Of a stretch of DNA of 64,000 nucleotides, positions 8,765-17,832 are shown one piece after another. The notes below the pieces were generated by a model that made no database searches, was not told the DNA's origin, and saw only the letters and a list, made by a program, of their open reading frames with translations. The translations under genes and the position numbers were made by a program. The stretch is from NCBI RefSeq assembly GCF_001425205.1, contig NZ_LMDW01000015.1, positions 186,001 through 250,000 of the forward strand, given 5' to 3'. Each line of letters opens with the position of its first letter. The stretch's first letter is position 1. This DNA comes from Variovorax sp. Root411. GTDB lineage: Bacteria > Pseudomonadota > Gammaproteobacteria > Burkholderiales > Burkholderiaceae_C.

Positions 8765-9982
8765 ATGAAAAAGCTCAGACTCACCGAACGCCAGCGCCCC
8801 TCCCTCCTTGCCACGCTGACTGCCCTGGCAGTCATCGGCAGCTGCGGCGCCACGACAGCCTGGGCCCAGAACTACCCCGTCACCCCGCAGCAGCGCGCCA
8901 CGGCGCAGCAGACCGCCCAGGCCGGCGTGCCGCTGAGCGAACTGTCGCCCAAGGCGCCGGACGAATACACCGTCAAGCCCGGCGACACGCTCTGGGCCAT
9001 CTCGCGCCTCTACCTGCTGCGCCCCTGGCGCTGGCCGGAGCTGTGGGGCATGAACATCAATGAAATCGCCAACCCGCACCGGATCTATCCGGGCCAGGTG
9101 CTCTACCTGGACAAGAGCGGCGGCCGCGCCCGCCTGACCACCCGCCGCGGCGGCTTCAGCGGCGACGGCGGAACCATCAAGCTGTCACCCCGCACCCGTT
9201 TCGACTCGCTGGCCGGCATGGCATTGCCCACGCTCAACCCGAGCATCATCGAGCCCTTCCTCAGCGAGCCCATCGTGGTGGACGCCGGCACGCTGGAAAG
9301 CGCGCCGCGCATCGTCGCGGGCAACGACAGCCGCGTGCTGTTGTCGCGCGGCGACCGGGCCTATGCCCGCGGCAGCGCCGAAGCGCCGCTGGTCGAGGTG
9401 CCGGGACCGGTGCAGAACTTTCGCATTTTCCGCAATGCCACGCCGCTGAAGGACCCGGGCACGGGCGAAATCCTCGGCTACGAGGCGCAGTACCTGGGCA
9501 AGGCCCGGCTGCAGCGCGGCGAGTCGACCACGGTCGAGACGGTGGAAGACAAGGACGTCATCACGGTGGTGCCCGCCAGCATCGACATCGTCGCGTCGCG
9601 CGAGGAAATGCGCGCCGGCGACCGCCTGCTGCCCGAGCCGCCGCGCCAGCTGCTGAGCTACGCGCCGCGCGCGCCCTCCACCCAGGTGGACGGCCGCATC
9701 GTGTCGGTCTATGGCAACGCGGTGCAGTTCGCGGCGCAGAACCAGGTGGTGGCCATCAACAAGGGCACGCGCGACGGTATCGACAGCGGCCACGTGCTGG
9801 CCATCCTGAAGAACGGCGAAACCATCCTCGACCGCACTGGCGCCCGCAAGGAAACCATCAAGCTGCCGAACGAACGCATCGGCCTGCTGATGGTGTTCCG
9901 CACCTTCGAGAAGGTTTCGTACGCACTGGTGCTCGAAATCAACGACACTCCGCGCGCCGGCGACTTCCTCGTCAACCCCTGA
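8765..9982 (+). CDS. Secreted LysM-domain protein
   Basis: 405 residues from the ATG at 8765. The in-frame ATG at 8717 would put 16 non-signal-like residues before the signal peptide. The signal ends near AWAQNYP. One LysM domain (EYTVKPGDTLWAISRLYL, about residues 62-110) should bind peptidoglycan. The remainder is beta-rich and of unknown function. In many betaproteobacteria such a gene lies upstream of dprA and divergent from def, as here. It probably acts at the cell wall. No strong Shine-Dalgarno sequence is visible. Confidence 0.88.
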   Translation: MKKLRLTERQRPSLLATLTALAVIGSCGATTAWAQNYPVTPQQRATAQQTAQAGVPLSELSPKAPDEYTVKPGDTLWAISRLYLLRPWRWPELWGMNINEIANPHRIYPGQVLYLDKSGGRARLTTRRGGFSGDGGTIKLSPRTRFDSLAGMALPTLNPSIIEPFLSEPIVVDAGTLESAPRIVAGNDSRVLLSRGDRAYARGSAEAPLVEVPGPVQNFRIFRNATPLKDPGTGEILGYEAQYLGKARLQRGESTTVETVEDKDVITVVPASIDIVASREEMRAGDRLLPEPPRQLLSYAPRAPSTQVDGRIVSVYGNAVQFAAQNQVVAINKGTRDGIDSGHVLAILKNGETILDRTGARKETIKLPNERIGLLMVFRTFEKVSYALVLEINDTPRAGDFLVNP

Positions 9983-10016
9983 CCAGCGACCCCGGCTTCA
10001 TTCCTCGCACACTCGT

Positions 10017-11162
10017 TTGGAACGCGCAGAACTCGCAGGCTGGCTGCGGCTTTCATTGACGCCCGGCATCGGTGACGGTGCCGCACGCCGTTTGCTCGCG
10101 GCCTTCGGGCTGCCCGACGGCATCTTTGCGCAGCCCCATGCCGCGCTGCGCGAGGTCGTCTCCTCGGCGCAGGCCGAAGCGCTGCAGCAGCCGCCCCCCG
10201 GCCTGCAGGCGCAGATCGACCAGACCTGGCAATGGCTGCAGGCGGCCGATGGCGGCGTCTCGCGCCGCATCGTGACGCTGGGCGACAGCGGCTATCCGGC
10301 CTCGCTGCTCGAAATGGCCGACCCGCCGCTGATGCTCTACGTGCTGGGCGCCGCAGATTTCGACCTGACGCAACTGGGCAACAGCATCGCCGTCGTGGGC
10401 AGCCGCAATCCGACGCCGCAGGGCGCCACCAACGCGCGCAGCTTCGCGCGGGCGCTGGGCGAGGCGGGGCTGCCGGTCGTCTCGGGCCTCGCGCTGGGCG
10501 TCGATGGCGCGGCGCACCAGGGCGCGCTCGATGCGGCCGGCGATGCACCCCGGCTCGCAACGGTGGCCGTGGTGGGCACCGGGCTCGACCGCGTCTATCC
10601 CGCACGGCATCGCGACCTGGCGCACCGCATCACGCTGCAGGGGCTGATCGTGAGCGAGCTGCCGCTGGGCACACCGCCGCTCACGCAGAATTTTCCGAAG
10701 CGCAACCGGCTCATCGCCGGGCTGGCACGCGGCACGCTGGTGGTCGAGGCGGCGCTGCAGTCGGGCTCGCTGATCACAGCGCGGCTCACGTCGGAGCAGG
10801 GCAAGGAAGTGTTCGCGATTCCGGGCTCCATCCATTCCCCGCAATCGCGCGGCTGCCATGCGCTGATCCGCCAGGGCGCGAAGCTCGTGGAATCGGTCAA
10901 CGACATTCTCGAAGAGCTGCCGCCCCTGCAGCCGCGCGCGGCGGCGGCGCCCGCGTCCGGCAACGGAAGCACGGCCGCTGTCGCCACCGACGAAGACCCG
11001 CTTCTGGAAGCCCTCGGCCACGACCCCGTGAGCCTCGATGCCCTCAGCGCGCGCACCGGCTGGAGCGCCGCGGCACTGCAGGCGAAGATGCTCGAGCTCG
11101 AGCTGGACGGCCATATCGCACGCCTGCCCGGCGGCCTCTTCCAGAGAACGGCCATCGGCTGA
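10017..11162 (+). CDS. dprA: DNA-processing protein DprA
   Basis: 381 residues from a TTG start; no ATG or GTG lies close enough to keep the N-terminal helix-hairpin segment (MERAELAGWLRLSLTPGIG). The Rossmann-like DNA-binding core is clear: VVGSRNPTPQG, FPKRNRLIAGLARGTLVVEA and SGSLITARLTSEQGKEVFAIPG. A winged-helix domain closes the protein (about 310-375). DprA binds incoming single-stranded DNA and loads RecA during natural transformation. It starts 34 nt after the LysM gene. Confidence 0.95.
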   Translation: MERAELAGWLRLSLTPGIGDGAARRLLAAFGLPDGIFAQPHAALREVVSSAQAEALQQPPPGLQAQIDQTWQWLQAADGGVSRRIVTLGDSGYPASLLEMADPPLMLYVLGAADFDLTQLGNSIAVVGSRNPTPQGATNARSFARALGEAGLPVVSGLALGVDGAAHQGALDAAGDAPRLATVAVVGTGLDRVYPARHRDLAHRITLQGLIVSELPLGTPPLTQNFPKRNRLIAGLARGTLVVEAALQSGSLITARLTSEQGKEVFAIPGSIHSPQSRGCHALIRQGAKLVESVNDILEELPPLQPRAAAAPASGNGSTAAVATDEDPLLEALGHDPVSLDALSARTGWSAAALQAKMLELELDGHIARLPGGLFQRTAIG

Positions 11163-11218
11163 TTCACGGGCCACGCCCTTTTGCAGGGGCCGCCGCGCAC
11201 GGCCGCCCGAAGCGGCCG

Positions 11219-11276
11219 GCCCGCCCCCGGCAGGGGGAAGGAGAAGTGACACGAAGTGCACGAAGCCTGGGGGTGA
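11219..11276 (-). repeat. Dispersed repeat family A, copy 1 (partial, inverted)
   Basis: Read on the minus strand this matches the left half of the other family A copies (CCCCCAGGCTTCGTGCACTTCGT, quoted as two overlapping parts CCCCCAGGCTTCG and TGCACTTCGTGTC) and the CCCCC/GGGGG mini-hairpin. The ACACC...GGTGT hairpin half is absent or decayed. It lies just after the dprA stop. An adjoining GC-rich inverted stretch (GGCCGCCCGAAGCGGCC, 11200-11216) may form its own hairpin. Confidence 0.7.
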
Positions 11277-11291
11277 GCCACGTTCCTCGGC

Positions 11292-11297
11292 TATATT
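11292..11297 (+). promoter_or_regulatory. Possible -10 box placing the smg start near +1
   Basis: TATATT lies 7 bases before the smg ATG at 11304 and stands out in a GC-rich context. If it is used, the transcript would begin at or near the start codon and be leaderless; no Shine-Dalgarno sequence is visible before smg. The -35 region is not convincing. Confidence 0.35.
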
Positions 11298-11303
11298 GGG
11301 CTC

Positions 11304-11822
11304 ATGTTCGAAGTGCTTGTTTTTGTGTACGAAAACTATTGGCGCGGCGATGCCTGTCCCGAACCCGATCAGCTGGGCCGCAAGCTCAGCGCGCACGGCT
11401 TCGAGGCAGAGGAAATCCGCGAGGCCCTTCACTGGCTCGACGGCCTGAGCCTTGCCACGCAAGGCATGCAGATCGAGCGCAGCGCCAACGACGAGGCCAG
11501 CGCCACGGTCGTTCTTCGGGGCACTCCCGAAGCGGCCATTCCGCAGTCCGCCGATGCGATGCGCATCTACTCGCAGGCCGAGCAGGAGCACCTCGGCGCC
11601 GAGTGCCTCGGCTTCATCCGCTTTCTCGAATCGTCGAACGTGCTGCCCTGCGGCCTGCGCGAGATCGTCGTCGAGCGCGCCATGGCGGCCCCCGGCGACC
11701 CGGTCGCGCTCGACGAGCTGAAGATCATCGTATTGATGGTGCACTGGAGCACGGGCATCGAACCCGATGCGCTGGTGCTCGATGAGCTCTGCGAAACCCG
11801 CGAAGGCCGCACGGCACACTAG
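11304..11822 (+). CDS. smg: Smg family protein (DUF494)
   Basis: 172 residues beginning MFEVLVFVYENYW, the hallmark of Smg/DUF494, and ending with the IIVLMVHWSTG segment that precedes the family's C-terminus. Smg commonly sits beside dprA near fmt and def, as here. Its molecular function is not established. It is a small acidic cytoplasmic protein without a signal peptide. It is separated from dprA by a family A repeat and may have its own promoter. Confidence 0.92.
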   Translation: MFEVLVFVYENYWRGDACPEPDQLGRKLSAHGFEAEEIREALHWLDGLSLATQGMQIERSANDEASATVVLRGTPEAAIPQSADAMRIYSQAEQEHLGAECLGFIRFLESSNVLPCGLREIVVERAMAAPGDPVALDELKIIVLMVHWSTGIEPDALVLDELCETREGRTAH

Positions 11823-11843
11823 CGCCGTCCTGGGGACTGGCTG

Positions 11844-14231
11844 CTAGTTCAGCAGCCGCTCGGGGTTGGCATCCAGCTTGGCCAGCGCTTCGCGCGTGGC
11901 GCGCACCGTGAGCGTTTCCTCTTCCGCCGGCACCAGCAAGCCGGCCTGCAGGTAGGTCGCCAGCCGCCCCGCCTGGATCAGGAAGCTGCGCCCATCCGAC
12001 GAAGCGAACAGGTGCAGCTGCTTGCGCTCGCTGCGCCAGACGAACTGCACCTGGCTCACGCGGTCGTTGTGGTCCAGCATGAACCAGTTGCCCACCTGCA
12101 GCTCATGCGCCCAGGCGAGCATGTCCTCGGGCACCTTGGTGCCGGCGGCGTCGGGAATGACCTCGATCGAGGCGGCATCCACGCCCAGCAGCAGTTCGAT
12201 GCTGTGGGCATCGAGCGGCAGGTCGGCGGTGCCGCCCACGTCGGTCACGAAATCTTCCAGGTGCGCCAGCCGCTCGGCCATCGCTTCGATCTTGGCCTGC
12301 GGGATCGCCTCGGTCTTCGACAGGAAGGCGTCGGACAGCGTGGCGCCGATGATCTTGATGTGCGCCTCCTGCGGCTCGTCCACGATGCCGAGCAGGGCCA
12401 TGCCCTGGCGCAGTCGCTGCAGCAACTGCGGCAGGTCCTGGATCACGCGGGCGCGGTCGGTTCGGTTGGGCTTGGCGCTCGCAGCCCACACCAGCTCCGA
12501 AGCCACGCGCTTGAGCATCACGGTCTGTTCGCCCTGCGCGCCGTAGCGCAGCGCGGCGATGGCGAGCACCTCGGCCCAGACCTTGAAGAGGAACTCGCGG
12601 ATCTCGTCGCGCACCGGCATGTCGTTGAGCATCTTGCGCAACTCGATGGTGTACTGGATCGCCATCGTCTCCTTCTGCTCGACCTGCTGCGCCACGCTCA
12701 TCACGCGCTGCGTGGTGTCGCTCTGGGTCAGGTAGCGGTTGAGGAAGGCGACGAATTCGTCGAACACCAGCTTGAACACGCGCTGGCCGGTTTCGGGATA
12801 CTGCTCGATCACCTGCACGACGCGGCGGATCTCGCCTTCGAGCGCGCTGCCGGTGATGGCGGCCGCGTCGAAGCCCATCACGCAGGAGCCCATGCGGTCG
12901 ATCAGCATGCGCGCGGGGTGCTGCAGCGTGCCGAAGAACTCGGGCTCGGCGATGGCCACGCGCAGCACCGGCATCTGCAGGCGCGCGAACCACACGCGCG
13001 CCGAGAACGGAATGCGCTCTTCGGCCAGGATGGCCTGGAACATCAGCGCCACGATCTCGACCGTGGCCTTGTCGGCCGTGGTGGGCGCGCGCTTCTTGAG
13101 TTCGGTGGAGCGCCGGCGCAGGTCGACGGCGGTCTGCTGGATCAGCGTGGCCTGTTCGCCCGCACCGTCCATGTACTGCGTGGCAGCCATCCGGTAGGCG
13201 ACCTCGGCGTCGGCGATGGCGCCGGCGAAGGTCCTGGAGAACACACGGGGCGCCGCGCCGCCGCCCTGGCCCGGTTGGCTGACTTGGCTGCCGCCACCCG
13301 TGGCGCGCCCTTCCGCGCCCCCGGCCTGGAACTGTGCGGCGGCACCGCCCGCGTCGCCGCCGATGCGTGCGGTCACGAAGCGCTTGAGGCTCAGCAGCGC
13401 GGTCTGCGCACGTTGCCGCGCCATCATCAGCGGCGAGCCGCCGGTGGTCGACGTGGGCGCCATGGTCGACGGCATGGACGCCTGCTGCTGTCCTTCGAAT
13501 CCGTACCCAGGGCGCTGCGCAATGGGAGAACTGCCGGACATGCCGCTGTCGACCGGCGCGACGCCCGATCCGCCGCTGCCTGCATTGCCCGTGCGCCGGA
13601 CAAAGCTCTTGAGATCGATCTCCTGCATCACGCCATTGGCGATCAGGTAGGCGTTGGCGCTCTCGTAGGCCTTGACGACCACCTCGACCAGCCCTTGCTG
13701 CACCGTGTCCTGCACGCGGGCCCACAACCCGCGGCTCAGGCCTGCCGCCAGCCACTGGTCGACCAGCAGCTTGGCCAGTGTCTCGGGCTTGAGCACGTCC
13801 CTGGCGTCGAGCTCGGTCGTGCCTTCGAGGTATTGGATGCGCAGGCGCAGGTCGCTGAGTTCGAAGCTGGCCTTGTCGTGGATCATCTGCGCGAGGCGCG
13901 AGGAGAGGATGTTGCTCTCCACCACTTCATTGCCGATCAGTTCGAGCCGCAGAGCCGCAGGCGCGGTCATGGCGCCGGACGTGGTACCCAGCGCCTTGCG
14001 CCAGCCCGCCTGCGCAAGCGTCACCCATTGCGTGGCCTGCCCCTGGAACGCGACGAAGTCGTCGCGGTTTTCCTGCATGGCGCGGGCGTTGCCGGCCTCG
14101 GAGGCCAGCGCCGTCAGCCGGTCCCGGATCGCGCCGGCCAGCGGCGCAATGGCGCCTTCCGTGGCCATGACGAAACGCTCACGCGTCTCGCGTGCGAGCT
14201 GCAGGGAAGAGGCGGACCGCGCAATGCTCAT
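11844..14231 (-). CDS. DUF1631 family protein
   Basis: A 795-residue protein matching the betaproteobacterial DUF1631 family (sometimes mislabelled thymidine phosphorylase). It is mostly helical, with a Gly/Ser/Ala-rich low-complexity linker around residues 225-320. The last 100 residues (VGNWFMLDHNDRVSQVQFVWRS in part, then LHLFASSDGRSFLI) form a beta-rich segment resembling a PilZ-like barrel, though I see no clear RxxxR c-di-GMP motif. No signal or membrane segment is present. It follows secF by 45 nt, possibly in the same operon. Function unknown. Confidence 0.82.
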   Translation of the reverse strand: MSIARSASSLQLARETRERFVMATEGAIAPLAGAIRDRLTALASEAGNARAMQENRDDFVAFQGQATQWVTLAQAGWRKALGTTSGAMTAPAALRLELIGNEVVESNILSSRLAQMIHDKASFELSDLRLRIQYLEGTTELDARDVLKPETLAKLLVDQWLAAGLSRGLWARVQDTVQQGLVEVVVKAYESANAYLIANGVMQEIDLKSFVRRTGNAGSGGSGVAPVDSGMSGSSPIAQRPGYGFEGQQQASMPSTMAPTSTTGGSPLMMARQRAQTALLSLKRFVTARIGGDAGGAAAQFQAGGAEGRATGGGSQVSQPGQGGGAAPRVFSRTFAGAIADAEVAYRMAATQYMDGAGEQATLIQQTAVDLRRRSTELKKRAPTTADKATVEIVALMFQAILAEERIPFSARVWFARLQMPVLRVAIAEPEFFGTLQHPARMLIDRMGSCVMGFDAAAITGSALEGEIRRVVQVIEQYPETGQRVFKLVFDEFVAFLNRYLTQSDTTQRVMSVAQQVEQKETMAIQYTIELRKMLNDMPVRDEIREFLFKVWAEVLAIAALRYGAQGEQTVMLKRVASELVWAASAKPNRTDRARVIQDLPQLLQRLRQGMALLGIVDEPQEAHIKIIGATLSDAFLSKTEAIPQAKIEAMAERLAHLEDFVTDVGGTADLPLDAHSIELLLGVDAASIEVIPDAAGTKVPEDMLAWAHELQVGNWFMLDHNDRVSQVQFVWRSERKQLHLFASSDGRSFLIQAGRLATYLQAGLLVPAEEETLTVRATREALAKLDANPERLLN

Positions 14232-14276
14232 TGAAAAATCGGGAAGGCCAGGGTGGTTTGAACCCCGGAGTATCCG

Positions 14277-15230
14277 TCAGACCACGGCGCCGGCGTTCGG
14301 GTCGTCCTCGGATTCGCCGTCGCGCTTGGTCGGGCCGCCCTTGATGAGGTCTTCGCGCTTCACGCCGAGCCACATGGCGATCGCCGCCGCAACGAAGGCC
14401 GACGAGTAGATGCCGAAGCAGATGCCGATGGTCAGCGCCAGCGCGAAGTAGTGCAGGGTCGGGCCGCCGAAAAAGAACATCGACAGCACCACCAGCTGGG
14501 TGGAACCGTGGGTGATGATGGTCCGGCTGATGGTCGAGGTGATCGCGTTGTCGATGATCTCGGTGGTCGACATCTTCCGGTAACGGCGGAAGTTCTCGCG
14601 GATCCGGTCGAAGATCACGACCGACTCGTTCACCGAGTACCCGAGCACCGCCAGCACCGCCGCCAGCACCGCCAGCGAGAACTCCCACTGGAAGAAGGCG
14701 AAGAAGCCCAGGATGATCACCACGTCGTGCAGGTTCGCCAGCACGGTGGCCAGCGCAAACTTCCACTCGAAGCGGAACGCCAAGTAGATCATGATGCCCA
14801 CGACCACCATGCCCAGGGCCTTCAGGCCGTTGGTCGTGAGTTCGTCGCCGACCTGCGGGCCGACGAATTCATTGCTGCGCAGCTCCACCGTCGGCTCGGC
14901 CACCTTCAGCGCGTCCATCACCTGGGCGCTCTGCTGGGCGGAGGTCACGCCCTTCTTGACCGGCAGGCGGATCTGCACCGACTTGCCGAAGCTCTGCACC
15001 TGCACTTCGGTGTAGCCCAGCTTGCCGACGATGTCGCGCACCTTGCCGACGTCGGCCGACTGCGTGTAGGCGACTTCCATCACCGTGCCGCCGGTGAACT
15101 CCACCGACAGGTGCAGCCCGCGGTGGAGCAGGAAGAACACCGCAAGCGCGAAGGTGACGAAGGAGATGATGTTCAGCACCAGCGCGTGGCGCATGAACGG
15201 GATGGTCTTGTGGATGCGGAAGAATTCCAT
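14277..15230 (-). CDS. secF: Protein translocase subunit SecF
   Basis: 317 residues with six predicted transmembrane segments. The first helix is followed by the family motif FTGGT, then a periplasmic P4 domain, and later GYSVNESVVIFDRIREN, the conserved segment of TM4-5. SecF forms a proton-driven complex with SecD that assists late steps of Sec export. It starts 18 nt after secD. The C-terminal tail is charged (KRDGESEDDPNAG). Confidence 0.96.
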   Translation of the reverse strand: MEFFRIHKTIPFMRHALVLNIISFVTFALAVFFLLHRGLHLSVEFTGGTVMEVAYTQSADVGKVRDIVGKLGYTEVQVQSFGKSVQIRLPVKKGVTSAQQSAQVMDALKVAEPTVELRSNEFVGPQVGDELTTNGLKALGMVVVGIMIYLAFRFEWKFALATVLANLHDVVIILGFFAFFQWEFSLAVLAAVLAVLGYSVNESVVIFDRIRENFRRYRKMSTTEIIDNAITSTISRTIITHGSTQLVVLSMFFFGGPTLHYFALALTIGICFGIYSSAFVAAAIAMWLGVKREDLIKGGPTKRDGESEDDPNAGAVV

Positions 15231-15248
15231 GGCTGTCTCTTCTGCCTC

Positions 15249-17132
15249 TTACTTGGTTTCGGCCACGGCCGCGCCGTCGGTCTTCGGCCGCCAGACCGTG
15301 CCGATGGACACCGTCTTGAGCTTCTTCTTCTGGCCGTACCAGAAGTTCACGAGGCCGCGCGAGAAGAACACGGCCGAGAACATCGAGGTGACGATGCCGA
15401 TGCAGTGCACCACCGCGAAGCCGCGCACCGGACCCGAGCCGAAGGCCAGCAGCGCGATGCCCGCGATCAGCGTGGTCACGTTGGAGTCGAGGATGGTGCC
15501 CCAGGCACGTTCGTAGCCCGCATGGATCGCCGCCTGCGGCGACGCCCCGTTGCGCAGCTCCTCGCGCACGCGCTCGTTGATCAGCACGTTGGAGTCGATG
15601 GCCACGCCGATAGCCAGCGCCATGGCCGCGATGCCCGGCAGCGTGAGCGTGGCCTGCAGGATCGAGAGGATGGCCACCAGCAGCATCAGGTTGACGGCCA
15701 GCGCGATCGACGAGAACAGGCCGAACAGCGCGTAGTAGATGCACATGAACACCATGATCGCGGCGAAGCCGTACATCACGCTGTCGAAGCCCTTCTTGAT
15801 GTTCTCCGCGCCCTGCGTCGGGCCGATGGTGCGTTCCTGGATGATTTCCATCGGCGCGGCCAGCGAGCCGGCGCGCAGCAGCAGCGCGAGGTCGTTGGCT
15901 TCGGACACGGTCATCGAGCCCGACACCTGGAAGCGGTTGCCGAGTTCGCCGTTGATCGACGGGGCCGTGAGCACTTCGCCCTTGCCCTTCTCGAAGATCA
16001 GCATGGCCATGCGCTTCTTGTAGTTCTCGCGGCTCACGTCACGCATGATGTTGCCGCCCTTCGAGTCCATGGTCAGGTCGACCTTGGGCTGGTTGCTCTG
16101 CTGGTCGAAGCCGGGCTGCGCGTCGGTGAGGTTCTCGCCGGTGACGAGCACCTGCTTCTTCACGATCACCGGGCGGCCCTGGCGGTCGAGGAATTTCTCG
16201 GAGCCGAAAGGCACGGGGCCGCCGCTCAGTTCGGCCGAACGGCCTTCGGCGCTTTCGTCCACCATGCGCATTTCGAGCGTGGCGGTGCGTCCGATGATGG
16301 TCTTGGCCTGGGCCGGGTCCTGCATGCCGGGCAGCTGCACGACGATGCGGTCGATGCCCTGCTGCTGGATCACCGGCTCGGCCACGCCGAGTTCATTGAT
16401 CCGGTTGTGCAGCGTCGTGACGTTCTGCTTGAGCGCCGCGTCCTGGATGCGACGCGCAGCCTCGGGCTTGATGCTGGCCACGATGCGCCATTCGGTGCCC
16501 TGCTGGCTCTCGACGGTGCTGAGGTCGGGCATCGTGTCCTGGATCAGGCGCCGGGCGGTTTCCACGCTGTCGGCGTCGCGCAGCGTGATCTCGACGGTCT
16601 GGCCGTTGCGGTTCACGGCACTGCCGCGCACCTTCTTTTCGCGCAGCCCCATGCGGATGTCGCCGGCGAAGGACTCGGCCTTCTTGTCGAGCACGCCACG
16701 CATGTCGACCTGCAGCAGGAAGTCGACGCCGCCGCGCAGGTCGAGGCCCAGGTACATCGGGAAGGCGTGCAGCGCGGTCAGCCACGCGGGCGAGCGCGAC
16801 ACGAGGTTCAGCGCCACCACGTAGGAGGCTTCGTCCGCATTCGGCACCAGGGCCTGCTGCAGCGTATCGCGCGCCTTGATCTGGTCGTCGGTGGTGGCGA
16901 ACCGCGCCCGCACCGCGGTGGGTTCGAGGCTCAGCAGCTCGGGCGTGAGGCCGGCCGTCTTGAGCAGCTCCTGCACCCTGGCCTGGGTCGACGCGTCGAT
17001 CTTGACGGTCGACTTCGCGGCCGACACCTGCACCGCAGGCGCCTCACCAAAGAAATTGGGCAGGGCGTAGACGAGCCCCACGAGCAACACGACCACGATG
17101 ATCGCGTACTTCCAGACCGGGTAACGGTTCAT
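15249..17132 (-). CDS. secD: Protein translocase subunit SecD
   Basis: 627 residues, a normal length. TM1 is near the N-terminus (YAIIVVVLLVGLVYALPNFF). The large periplasmic region starts at the D1 motif YLGLDLRGGVDFLLQ, and the C-terminal membrane domain includes GIAMMALAIGVAIDSNVLI-type residues and an NERVREELR loop. It works with SecF and YajC on the SecYEG channel. It lies between yajC (78-nt gap) and secF (18-nt gap), the conserved order. Confidence 0.97.
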   Translation of the reverse strand: MNRYPVWKYAIIVVVLLVGLVYALPNFFGEAPAVQVSAAKSTVKIDASTQARVQELLKTAGLTPELLSLEPTAVRARFATTDDQIKARDTLQQALVPNADEASYVVALNLVSRSPAWLTALHAFPMYLGLDLRGGVDFLLQVDMRGVLDKKAESFAGDIRMGLREKKVRGSAVNRNGQTVEITLRDADSVETARRLIQDTMPDLSTVESQQGTEWRIVASIKPEAARRIQDAALKQNVTTLHNRINELGVAEPVIQQQGIDRIVVQLPGMQDPAQAKTIIGRTATLEMRMVDESAEGRSAELSGGPVPFGSEKFLDRQGRPVIVKKQVLVTGENLTDAQPGFDQQSNQPKVDLTMDSKGGNIMRDVSRENYKKRMAMLIFEKGKGEVLTAPSINGELGNRFQVSGSMTVSEANDLALLLRAGSLAAPMEIIQERTIGPTQGAENIKKGFDSVMYGFAAIMVFMCIYYALFGLFSSIALAVNLMLLVAILSILQATLTLPGIAAMALAIGVAIDSNVLINERVREELRNGASPQAAIHAGYERAWGTILDSNVTTLIAGIALLAFGSGPVRGFAVVHCIGIVTSMFSAVFFSRGLVNFWYGQKKKLKTVSIGTVWRPKTDGAAVAETK

Positions 17133-17210
17133 GAGAAAGCGCTTTTCTGAAACGGAACACGGCGTGAATTGGGGCCCTGCGCCGCAAGGCGCAAGGTTCA
17201 GCTCACGCTT

Positions 17211-17546
17211 TTATTGCTTGACGGCGCCCTTGGGCAGGACCTGCACCACGGCGCTGCGCTGGATCTTGATCTCGATGCCATTGGCGATTTCGAGGCCGAG
17301 GTACTGGTCGCCGACCGAGGTGATCTTGCCGAGCACGCCGCCGGCGGTGGCGACTTCGTCGCCCTTGGCCAGGGCTTCGACCATCGCGCGGGCTTCCTTC
17401 TGGCGCTTCATCTGGGGCCGGATCATGACGAAATACAGCACCACGAACATCAGCACCAGCGGCAGCATGCTGCCGAGGGAGGACAACATGTCACCGCCGC
17501 CGGCTGCAGCGGGCGCGGTCTGGGCGAAAGCAGAGGAAATGAACAA
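17211..17546 (-). CDS. yajC: Sec translocase accessory protein YajC
   Basis: 111 residues from a TTG start at 17546, preceded by a good GGAGA ribosome-binding site at 6-nt spacing. A start further upstream would add about 46 Pro/Arg-rich residues unlike YajC. One transmembrane helix (SMLPLVLMFVVLYFVMIRPQ, about 32-51) is followed by the family motif RPQMKRQKE and a small beta domain. YajC binds SecDF. The tgt gene that often precedes yajC is not present here. Confidence 0.93.
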   Translation of the reverse strand: MFISSAFAQTAPAAAGGGDMLSSLGSMLPLVLMFVVLYFVMIRPQMKRQKEARAMVEALAKGDEVATAGGVLGKITSVGDQYLGLEIANGIEIKIQRSAVVQVLPKGAVKQ

Positions 17547-17765
17547 GAGAGTCTCCAGCAGAGAGGGAAGAGAAAACGATGGGAGCGCAGGACGCGCCCG
17601 CGGTTCCTTGGGCTTCGCGGCCGCGAAGGAGGCGGACCGCAAGTCAAAGCGCGGCGGGGCTTGGCCGCGCACGGCACCGGGCATTGTATTCGGGGCGGAT
17701 GACCGCTTCGAGCGCTTATCCGGCGCGGTGGGGAGGGCTTTCCACGCATCGGGATTGCGCGCCGT

Positions 17766-17786
17766 TTGCTACGTTTTAAATAGCAA
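17766..17786. repeat. AT-rich hairpin TTGCTA-N9-TAGCAA
   Basis: A 21-base inverted repeat with perfect 6-bp arms, AT-rich in a GC-rich genome. Its right arm shares CAA (17784-17786) with the neighbouring 12-bp GC stem, so the two hairpins cannot both pair fully. A similar 21-mer occurs at 57729-57749. Confidence 0.6.
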
Positions 17787-17810
17787 CGGGCGCCCATCGG
17801 GCGCCCGTTG
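17784..17810 (-). terminator. Likely terminator of the 2-oxoacid oxidoreductase gene
   Basis: A perfect 12-bp stem, CAACGGGCGCCC with GGGCGCCCGTTG, around a 3-base ATC loop. Read on the minus strand it begins 22 bases after the oxidoreductase stop and is followed by CTATTTAAAACG, a short weak T/A-rich tail. Position and stem strength suggest an intrinsic terminator, although the U tract is imperfect. The rest of 17547-17832 holds only the yajC leader. Confidence 0.6.
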
Positions 17811-17832
17811 CGTGGCCAACCGGTCCTGAAAA

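Noticed and set aside
12012..14234. 740-residue plus-strand open frame
   Set aside because: Antisense of the DUF1631 gene; same reasoning.
14451..17150. 899-residue plus-strand open frame across secF-secD
   Set aside because: Antisense to secD/secF; His/Arg/Gly-rich with no domain. High-GC genomes give long open shadows in the opposite frame.
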